From positions 3,311 through 45,332 of the forward strand of contig NZ_BMQQ01000042.1 of the NCBI RefSeq assembly GCF_014648195.1: DNA of 42,022 nucleotides, given 5' to 3'. This stretch comes from Streptomyces purpureus (GTDB lineage: Bacteria > Actinomycetota > Actinomycetes > Streptomycetales > Streptomycetaceae). Within the stretch, counting starts at the first letter, position 1. Each line of letters opens with the position of its first letter. Positions 36,918 through 42,022 of this stretch are shown piece by piece. The translations under genes and the position numbers were made by a program. Under the pieces are notes generated by a model. It worked only from the letters and a program-made list of their open reading frames with translations, had not been told where the DNA came from and searched no databases.

Positions 36918-37865
36918 ATGGACATCCTGAGCGACACCCTCGAAGTCCTGCGCACGGGACGCCCGATGGTGACTCGCACCGACGCGCACGCCCCGTGGGC
37001 CCTGAAGTTCCAACCCATCTCAGGAGCCGGATTCCACGTGGTCGTGGAAGGCCACTGCCACCTCCTGCCACCGCACGACCAACCGCTCGCCCTTGGACCC
37101 GGCGACATCGTGTTCCTGCAGCGCGGCAGCGGACACACCCTGTGCGACGTGCCGGGCCGCGATCCGGTCGACTTCGTACCGGAGCGCGTGGACCGTTCCT
37201 CCCCGATCGGACAGGTCACCGTGGACGGACCGGGGCCGCACACGGTGCTGGTGTGCGGCGCGTACGCGATCGACGTCGATCGCCCGCATCCGCTGTTCAG
37301 CGATCTACCCGAAGTCATCCACCTCCCCGCGGTTCCCGGCCGCCACCCAGTACTGCGCTCAGCGGTCGATCAACTGTGCGCCGAGTTCCACGCGCCGCAG
37401 CCGGGCTCGGACGCGGTCGTCACGGCGCTCATCGATCTGCTGCTGCTGTACATCCTCCGGTCGTGGTACGCCGAACTACCCAAGGAGCGGACCCGGGGTT
37501 GGGCGGCCGCGCTGACCGACCCGGCCGTCGCCCCGGCCCTGAAGGCGATCCACGACGATCCCGGCCATCCCTGGACCGTGGAGTCGCTGGGCACCCGCGC
37601 CGGACTGTCCCGCGCGGCGTTCGCCCGCCGCTTCGCCTCCGTGGTCGGCGAGCCGCCGCTGACCTACCTGACCAACTGGCGGATGGCCACCGCGGCGCGG
37701 TTGCTGCACCAATCGCCGGCCCCGCTGAGCACCATCGCGCAGCACACGGGGTACACGTCGGAGTTCGCCTTCGCCAAAGCTTTCAAACGACACTTCGGAT
37801 CGCCGCCGGGGGCCTACCGCAAGCAGGCCACGACGGCAGGCGACGAACCACGCGGATACAACTGA
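36918..37865 (+). CDS. AraC-family transcriptional regulator
   Basis: 315 aa. N-terminal cupin-like ligand domain (AraC_binding/cupin_6 type, about 5-190): WALKFQPISGAGFHVVVEGH, PLALGPGDIVFLQRGSGHTL. C-terminal double helix-turn-helix (about 205-305): WTVESLGTRAGLSRAAFARR FASVVGEPPLTYLTNWRM, then LSTIAQHTGYTSEFAFAKAF KRHFGSPPGAYR. Members of this subfamily usually sit beside and activate or repress a divergent SDR or other oxidoreductase. The leaderless -10 box supports ATG 36918. Confidence 0.94.
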   Translation: MDILSDTLEVLRTGRPMVTRTDAHAPWALKFQPISGAGFHVVVEGHCHLLPPHDQPLALGPGDIVFLQRGSGHTLCDVPGRDPVDFVPERVDRSSPIGQVTVDGPGPHTVLVCGAYAIDVDRPHPLFSDLPEVIHLPAVPGRHPVLRSAVDQLCAEFHAPQPGSDAVVTALIDLLLLYILRSWYAELPKERTRGWAAALTDPAVAPALKAIHDDPGHPWTVESLGTRAGLSRAAFARRFASVVGEPPLTYLTNWRMATAARLLHQSPAPLSTIAQHTGYTSEFAFAKAFKRHFGSPPGAYRKQATTAGDEPRGYN

Positions 37866-38225
37866 ACGGTGAGGGCCAGGACATCACCGCAGCGGATGGG
37901 GAAGCCGCGGTCGCCGCCGATCCCGGCCTCGCGGTCGCCCCGATCTGGTGGAGCGCCGGGCGGATCGTGTCCAAGAACCCGAGCGATGCGTGATCGCGGC
38001 GATGCCCGAAGTGGCGGATGTCCTGGAGGCGAAGGCCCAGAGTGACGATGGCGAGTACGACGACGCCTGATGCGTGCGGCCACCGCGAGATGATCAAGGG
38101 TTTGGTTGTGGACTCTTGAAGATCGTGCGATGGCCGCGGGCCGAAGCCTGCTCGATGGCAGGCGTTGCTCGACCAGGCAGACGCCAACCTGGCTGTGATC
38201 GGTTCATCGGAAGCGGCTGCTCTGG
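37866..38225. other. 360-bp region with unassigned remnants
   Basis: The minus strand has a frame with the fragment VVVLAIVTLGLRLQDIRHFG HRRDHASLGF, more ordered than its surroundings but not recognised; it may be transposase or membrane-protein debris. No intact gene. Confidence 0.4.
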
Positions 38226-38666
38226 TCAGCGGGGCATGCGGCGTCCCAACTCCCGTGCCTTCTCGCGCAGACCCGCAGCCCAGGCTGCGGCGTCCGCAGG
38301 GGCGGACATCCCAGTGACGGTGGAAACCTGCACGTCTTCCAGTGGGGCTTCCGGGGCGGCTCCGTGCCGTTCCCAGTCCACCTTGATCGCGGCGCGTTCT
38401 GCAAGAACGAGCACGGTGGCAATGAAGCCCTCGCAGAGCGCGAGCCAGATGGCGTGGCTCGTTCTTCGGTGCTTCGCCAGGAGGGCGTTGACGAAGGTTT
38501 CGAAGGTGTCGGGGCTGATCTGGCACTCGTCGTTCTCCATCGGCCCAATGCCCGAGGGGAGTTCCAGCTCCGCTTCGAAGACCGCCACCTGGCGCCGGAA
38601 CATGCGGGAAGCTCCATTGGACGGGTTCCACAGTGTCTCGTCGCCGAGGCCGAAGTACTGGCTCAT
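38226..38666 (-). CDS. DUF6086-like protein, 146 aa
   Basis: MSQYFGLGDETLWNPSNGAS RMFRRQVAVFEAELELPSGI is, from memory, the start of the streptomycete family DUF6086. The product continues DECQISPDTFETFVNALLAK HRRTSHAIWLALCEGFIATV and ends AAGLREKARELGRRMPR. Soluble; such small proteins are often found in multiple copies near toxin-immunity loci. GAAGG precedes ATG 38666 at 7 nt. Function unknown. Confidence 0.8.
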   Translation of the reverse strand: MSQYFGLGDETLWNPSNGASRMFRRQVAVFEAELELPSGIGPMENDECQISPDTFETFVNALLAKHRRTSHAIWLALCEGFIATVLVLAERAAIKVDWERHGAAPEAPLEDVQVSTVTGMSAPADAAAWAAGLREKARELGRRMPR

Positions 38667-38684
38667 CGCGGCACCTTCAGCTGG

Positions 38685-38948
38685 TCATGACAGACCAGCG
38701 TATCCAGCCGGATCATTGCCGTCGTCGGTGTTACGTCTTGACCGACGCCGGTGGCAGATGAGGGCCGCGGCCATACCGACGAAGGCCAGGAAGTGTTCGG
38801 GCTCGCGTTCCTACCGGCGGTGCAGCCGACGGCAGCCGGCCAGCCAGGACACGGCCCTCTCAACTACCCATCGGTGGCGGCCGAGCCGCTGCGAGGACTC
38901 GATTCCTCTGCGGGCGATGCGGTGCCGGATGCCGCGCGTGCGGAGCCA
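38685..38948 (-). pseudogene. IS5-type transposase fragment with in-frame TAG
   Basis: Minus-strand RGIRHRIARRGIESSQRLGR HRWVVERAVSWLAGCRRLHR R-stop, then in the same frame EREPEHFLAFVGMAAALICH RRR. This is the end of an IS5-family transposase (G-R-H-R-W-V-V-E-R-x-x-x-W-L is the catalytic-Glu region). The TAG at 38811-38813 replaces the Tyr codon of the usual RRYER motif. No upstream part or terminal repeats. Confidence 0.75.
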
Positions 38949-39199
38949 TCCGCGCGATACTGCCGGAACTCCAGTCCATGGTGAGGCCGGCGAGACACAC
39001 CGGGACGGCCTGCCGTCGGGCAAGGGCCGACGGACCACAACCGGCGACGTCCCAGCCCCGGCACGAACCGTCTCCGGGACGGGAGACCGTACCGCTGGAA
39101 ACCCTGCTGAGCCGGGCCGCCGTCACCCGGATCGAGGTCGGCCGCCGACCGCTGCCGGTCTATCACGAGCCGACCGGCACCCGTCCCTTCACACCCATC
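38949..39199. other. Region of gene debris
   Basis: 251 bp between the IS5 fragment and the primase fragment. Frames are disordered; nothing assignable. Confidence 0.4.
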
Positions 39200-39369
39200 C
39201 GAGCACAAGATCGACAACCTTGCCGACATCCTCGTCGCCAAGGAAGGCCCGGGCATTCTCAGCTGGCTCATCGACGGCGCGCGCCGCTACCTCGGCGGAG
39301 AGACCTCACCGGCCCCGACAAGGTCCGCATCGCCACCACCGCGTACGCCAAGACAGAAGACCACACCGG
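39200..39369 (+). pseudogene. Fragment of a phage/plasmid primase-helicase
   Basis: EHKIDNLADILVAKEGPGIL SWLIDGARRYLGGE followed, after a one-base frame change at 39303, by DLTGPDKVRIATTAYAKTED HTG. This is the C-terminal region of the D5/P4-type primase-helicase found in actinophages and integrated plasmids. No Walker motifs, no start. It lies about 0.5 kb beyond the 3' end of the tRNA-Trp gene, an expected position for integrated-element debris. Confidence 0.65.
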
Positions 39370-39836
39370 CAAGCCGGCCTACTTCCGCGACGGCCGCATG
39401 GTCGGCTACGCCATTCTCGGCCCCAAGCAAAGGCATCCCGCGCATCTGGAACCTTCCGGCGGAGGGTCTTCTGGCTCCTGCCCCACGACCGCGACACCGT
39501 CCCCGAGGGCCTGCACGCCACCGGCGCCCCAGCCGAGGCCGTCGACCCCCGCACGCTCGAAGCCGGCAGCCGAGGACGCAAGACCGAACGCTCATTCACC
39601 ATCTCCCAGGGCCCACGCTCTGAGCCGTCACGAGCTCGGCGTCCTCATCGCCAGGCGTGACGGTCTCGACGCCTCCCGGCTGACCACGGGCCTGCGAGCC
39701 GAGAGCACGCTTCCCGGCGCGCTCGACATACGTCTCGACAGCCGGTCGGCCCAGCGGAGTCTGCGCACCACACTGCGCGGTGCTCGTCAGCTTCTGCGCG
39801 CACCGGCATAACCGCCCTATGTGTAGGTCCATGAGC
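39370..39836. other. Unassigned debris between primase fragment and tRNA
   Basis: Plus-strand frames such as KPAYFRDGRMVGYAILGPK and LSRHELGVLIARRDGLDASR (to a stop near 39811) look partly coding. No gene can be named. Confidence 0.4.
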
Positions 39837-39870
39837 GAGCGGCCAGGCCCCCACGGGGCCCTGGCCGCTC
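39837..39870 (-). terminator. Terminator hairpin downstream of tRNA-Trp
   Basis: GAGCGGCCAGG and CCTGGCCGCTC (39837-39847/39860-39870) with a partly paired CCCC/GGGG loop region. It lies 12 bp past the tRNA 3' end in the direction of its transcription. Confidence 0.7.
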
Positions 39871-39881
39871 CGCTGTTTGCG

Positions 39882-39956
39882 CAGGGGCGGCAGGATTCGA
39901 ACCTGCGGCGTACGGGTTTGGAGTCCGCTGCTCTGGCCGGGCTGAGCTACGCCCCT
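39882..39956 (-). tRNA. tRNA-Trp (anticodon CCA)
   Basis: Acceptor AGGGGCG/CGCCCCU pairs fully with discriminator G; D arm GCUC/GAGC; anticodon loop CUCCAAA; T arm GCAGG-UUCGAAU-CCUGC perfect. The anticodon stem GCGGA/CCCGU has a G-U pair at the top and an A-C mismatch next to the loop, weaker than a standard tRNA-Trp. The CCA tail is not encoded. It may be a secondary, divergent copy. Confidence 0.93.
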
Positions 39957-40059
39957 TCGGTGGGTGGAGCTTGGCATCGCAGCGCCTCGACGCGCCACAC
40001 GATTTCACGGCAGGCCGGCTGCGCGCGTGTGGCCGCCAGAGCGAGGGAATGCTCCGGCA

Positions 40060-40893
40060 ATGCCGTTCACCGCTCAGCACGCCGAGCACGGGAGGCTGGA
40101 CGCCACCCAGCCCGATCTGGGATGCGGAGTGAGCTGGGAGACGATCCACCGGGCCCGGGCCCCGCTGCACTGCCCGGCCTGTGACGGGCGGATGGTCGCC
40201 CGAGTCTCGGTGCTGGGACTACCACACTTCGCCCACCGCCGCCGCACGCCCGACTGCCCCCTTGCAGGGGAGAGCGCGGGGCACCTGCTGCTGAAGTCCG
40301 ACCTTGCCGCGGCAGCACGCGCGGCCGGATGGGACGCACTCCTCGAGGCCGCTGCGCCCCACGGCGCCTGGTGGGCCGACGTCCTGGCCTTGGCCCCGGA
40401 CGGCCGCCGGTTCGCGCTGGAGGCCCAGCTCTCGCCGATCACCGAGGCTGGTGTCCGCGACCGCACCCAGCGGTACGCGGCGGACGAGGTGCAGGTGTGC
40501 TGGTTCGACGATCGGGAGCGCCCACGGCCGTGGATGGCGGCGGTCCCGTCGCTGCATCTGACGGAGTCGGCAGGGGGGCCTCGGGCGGTACGCGGTGTGG
40601 TCGCCCGGTACACGGCCGACGACGGCTGGACCGCGGCCGAGGGCATACCCCTGCACGACGCGGTGACCTGGATCCTCGAGGGACGCCTGGTTCAGCACGA
40701 GGAGCGGTACGTCTACGGCGCGGGCGACTCCGGCGATGCATACCGGGGCCCGTTCTGGACCGCACCTCATTACGCGGCCGCGGCCGGGGCGGAGTCGGCC
40801 CGCCGGCAGGCGCTGCGGGACGCGGAGACCGCCCGTCATCAGCGGGAGCGGGGGCGCGGCAGGCGCGGGCGGCGGCGTACGAAATATTGCTGA
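40060..40893 (+). CDS. CoiA-like competence/nuclease family protein
   Basis: 277 aa. N-terminal zinc-finger-like CPACDGRM (38-45) and HFAHRRRTPDC, then the nuclease-like core ESAGHLLLKSDLAAAARAAG (His75), LLEAAAPHGAWWADVLALAP (Glu96, Asp107) and FALEAQLSPI (Glu121, Gln123): H...E...D...ExQ, the CoiA/PD-(D/E)xK arrangement. CoiA is needed in transformation of Gram-positive bacteria; in streptomycetes the relatives are of unknown role. The C-terminus turns into an Arg-rich tail (RGRRGRRRTKYC), shorter than I expect, so the 3' end may be replaced. ATG 40060 is preceded by GAGGGA at a loose 11-nt spacing. Confidence 0.8.
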   Translation: MPFTAQHAEHGRLDATQPDLGCGVSWETIHRARAPLHCPACDGRMVARVSVLGLPHFAHRRRTPDCPLAGESAGHLLLKSDLAAAARAAGWDALLEAAAPHGAWWADVLALAPDGRRFALEAQLSPITEAGVRDRTQRYAADEVQVCWFDDRERPRPWMAAVPSLHLTESAGGPRAVRGVVARYTADDGWTAAEGIPLHDAVTWILEGRLVQHEERYVYGAGDSGDAYRGPFWTAPHYAAAAGAESARRQALRDAETARHQRERGRGRRGRRRTKYC

Positions 40894-41129
40894 AGGGCAC
40901 GACCCGGACTCGGAAGGTGCCTGTGCGGTTCTGCTGGGTGGCGACCTCGGCCCGGTGCTCCGGGCACAAGGGATTGCCGCCGACCCCGTAGCGGTGGCAG
41001 GGGGCCTGGCACCTTGCGCAGCTGCCGAGGAGATGAGGCCTGGCGACCACGGCCGTGACATGGCCGCGGCGCTGACCGGCGCCGGTGTCGCGAGCTTCAC
41101 GTCGGGCAGCATGCCCGTGGCCAGCACGG
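40894..41129. other. Possible start of a zinc-ribbon gene on the minus strand
   Basis: The minus strand reads VVARPHLLGSCARCQAPCHR YGVGGNPLCPEHRAEVA: CxxC...C...CxxH, which could be a zinc ribbon. It runs into the tail of the CoiA-like gene and has no clear end of its own. I cannot decide which strand is coding here. Confidence 0.3.
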
Positions 41130-41433
41130 TCACCGGGCACCGTCCCGGCCGGCGCGGAGGCGCAGCAGGTGCTCGTGCATGACGCGGTTGTACCTGGCAT
41201 CGGCCAGGGCGTGGTGCTCGCCCGAGGCCTGCGCCGGCATGGGAGGGTTCCCAGCGTCGACGATGAGGCCCTGGAGCTCGGTGAACCACTGCGGGATGAA
41301 CTACGGCATCACGGCCCGGCTGTGGTCCCAGAGCATGTGAAGCCGGCCGATGTCCTGCCCGCCGTAGTACGAGTACAGCCGGGGTTCCGAAGCGTCGGTG
41401 TGGGCGAAGTAGGCGGCGAGGCCTGTCTGACAA
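41130..41433 (-). pseudogene. 3'-5' exonuclease (DEDD type) pseudogene
   Basis: Minus-strand frame: AAYFAHTDASEPRLYSYYGG QDIGRLHMLWDHSRAVMP-stop-FIPQWFTELQGLIVDA GNPPMPAQASGEHHALADAR YNRVMHEHLLRLR. As I recall, actinobacterial 3'-5' exonucleases (polyadenylate-specific exoribonuclease-like) share YYGGQDxxRLHxLWDHxxxVMP and the HHALADARYN end, which holds the last catalytic His and Asp. The TAG at 41301-41303 interrupts it, and the N-terminal catalytic DxE is missing. It is therefore inactive as a full enzyme. Confidence 0.72.
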
Positions 41434-41534
41434 ATGATCTTGCGGCTGGAACAGGCAAGGGGACACTCTGTTCGGGCGGCCGCCTCAAAGGGCCGCGCCA
41501 CATGTCCTGACCTCCAGGTGAACGGAGAAGTTCG

Positions 41535-41900
41535 TTGGAAGCCGAACCTGTTGGATCGCAAGGAACGCTCCTCTGGTCCGGGCAGCTCGGTCGCCAGCGG
41601 GCGGAGCTCTGCCAAGTCGGCGACCGCCAAATGCTCATCATCGGCGAGCGGCGGATCGTGTTGAAGCCCGATGCGGTGGTGCAGCACCGCTTGGGCTGGC
41701 TGGGACAACGGCTCACCATCGAGCAGCCCGGCGAGGCGTCCTTCACCCATCGCTACCGGCTGCCGTGGGCCTCCCAGCTCGCCCCGCTGTGGGAGGCGAC
41801 CTACGACCGCTGGTCCGCAGAGGCCGACGACCCCGGACTCGTCCTGACCGAGCTGCTCGGTGGCATCGACGGCTGGCGGCAGGCCCCGGCCGATAATTGA
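41535..41900 (+). CDS. Hypothetical protein, 121 aa
   Basis: LEAEPVGSQGTLLWSGQLGR at the start (TTG 41535, with GGAG 7 nt upstream), then QMLIIGERRIVLKPDAVVQH RLGWLGQRLTIEQPGEASFT and APLWEATYDRWSAEADDPGL. Soluble, alpha/beta. Not recognised. Ends 25 bp before the IS5-type element, which therefore did not disrupt it. Confidence 0.68.
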   Translation: MEAEPVGSQGTLLWSGQLGRQRAELCQVGDRQMLIIGERRIVLKPDAVVQHRLGWLGQRLTIEQPGEASFTHRYRLPWASQLAPLWEATYDRWSAEADDPGLVLTELLGGIDGWRQAPADN

Positions 41901-41940
41901 TCCCGTGGCGGAGCGAGGAGAGCTAGGGCCTGTTGTGAAA

Positions 41941-41980
41941 GTGCTGGTCACAGCCATTCGTTGATGGCTGCGACCAGCAC
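41941..41980. terminator. Hairpin over the transposase stop codon
   Basis: GTGCTGGTC and GACCAGCAC (outer 9 bp), plus CAGCCAT/ATGGCTG (inner 7 bp), separated by one a/c mismatch. It covers the stop of the transposase and can shield the element from transcription on either side. Confidence 0.7.
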
Positions 41981-42022
41981 TGTCGCTTCGTAGCGGACGG
42001 CGAGTTTGTCGTACCTGGTGGC
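41948..42022 (-). CDS. IS5-family transposase, C-terminal end (partial)
   Basis: Last 24 codons visible on the minus strand: ATRYDKLAVRYEATVLVAAI NEWL. The RYDKLAxxYxxxVxxAAIxxWL ending is that of the DDE transposase of IS5-type elements; the catalytic part lies beyond the window edge. Confidence 0.85.
   Translation of the reverse strand, partial: ATRYDKLAVRYEATVLVAAINEWL

Larger units (their letters stand above)
41926..42022. mobile_element. End of an IS5-type insertion sequence (runs off the window)
   Basis: The element starts GGGCCTGTTGTGAAAGTGCT, an end typical of streptomycete IS5-family elements, next to CTA (41923-41925). It contains the 3' end of the transposase gene on the minus strand. 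Only 97 bp are in view, so the other end cannot be judged. Confidence 0.75.

Noticed and set aside
1..42022. CRISPR arrays, rRNA genes
   Set aside because: No regularly spaced direct repeats and no rRNA-like sequence seen anywhere in the window.

Overview
The window reads as chromosomal DNA of a Streptomyces or a very close actinomycete. Coding sequence is GC-rich with strong third-position G/C bias. GTG and TTG starts are common, and many genes overlap by 4 bp (ATGA/GTGA). The families present are typical of Streptomyces accessory chromosome: an ECF41 sigma factor, an MmyB-type XRE regulator, a SAP-domain protein, an ATP nucleotide 3'-pyrophosphokinase, SMI1/KNR4 fragments and IS5-type transposases.

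Layout. 1-5441: a Na+/alanine-type symporter running off the left edge, a methyltransferase, a relic of an S66 peptidase, an FMN reductase divergent from an MmyB-like regulator, and a small secreted protein. 5581-10111: a YihY membrane protein, then two sigma-factor modules: a flavin oxidoreductase + ECF41 pair, and a micro-membrane protein + ECF sigma + cysteine-containing membrane protein. 10118-15181: a SAP-domain protein, a VWA protein, an SRPBCC protein, an NAD(P)-dependent oxidoreductase with the stub of a lost divergent regulator, and an erythromycin-esterase-family protein. 15332-16555: a rearrangement scar where a 5'-truncated MFS gene and a 5'-truncated FG-GAP/VCBS gene meet head to head. 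16974-19885: an unrecognised, tightly coupled four-gene operon (60-aa peptide, two proteins of unknown function, serine hydrolase); this is the best candidate for an undescribed system. 19968-22550: an RNA 2',3'-cyclic phosphodiesterase, a DUF4436 protein and a small zinc-ribbon protein.

22600-26200 is a gene graveyard: frameshifted antitoxin/PIN-toxin pair, P450 tail, two SMI1/KNR4 pieces, lipoprotein stub and an XRE stub. Two intact genes stand in it: a secreted RelA/SpoT-fold nucleotide pyrophosphokinase and a DUF2975 membrane protein that has kept its palindromic operators but lost its regulator. 26422-35217: mostly intact hypothetical and membrane genes, including a three-gene overlapping operon whose first gene (HEAT-like) is frameshifted by an extra copy of a 7-bp tandem repeat, and a divergent pair of membrane proteins with back-to-back leaderless promoters. 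35790-42022: transposase pieces, an SDR/AraC divergent pair, a DUF6086-like protein, a phage/plasmid primase fragment just beyond the 3' end of a tRNA-Trp gene, a CoiA-like protein, a 3'-5' exonuclease pseudogene and the end of an IS5-type element at the right edge.

How it works together: regulation looks local. Divergent regulator/target pairs (3339-4950, 36058-37865), sigma factors co-transcribed with their presumed targets, and leaderless promoters (a TANNNT-like hexamer 6-8 nt before the start codon) recur throughout. The density of truncated genes with mobile-element debris suggests repeated insertion and deletion, as in chromosome arms or near an integration site. All functional calls come from reading motifs and from recalled family knowledge; no database search was run.
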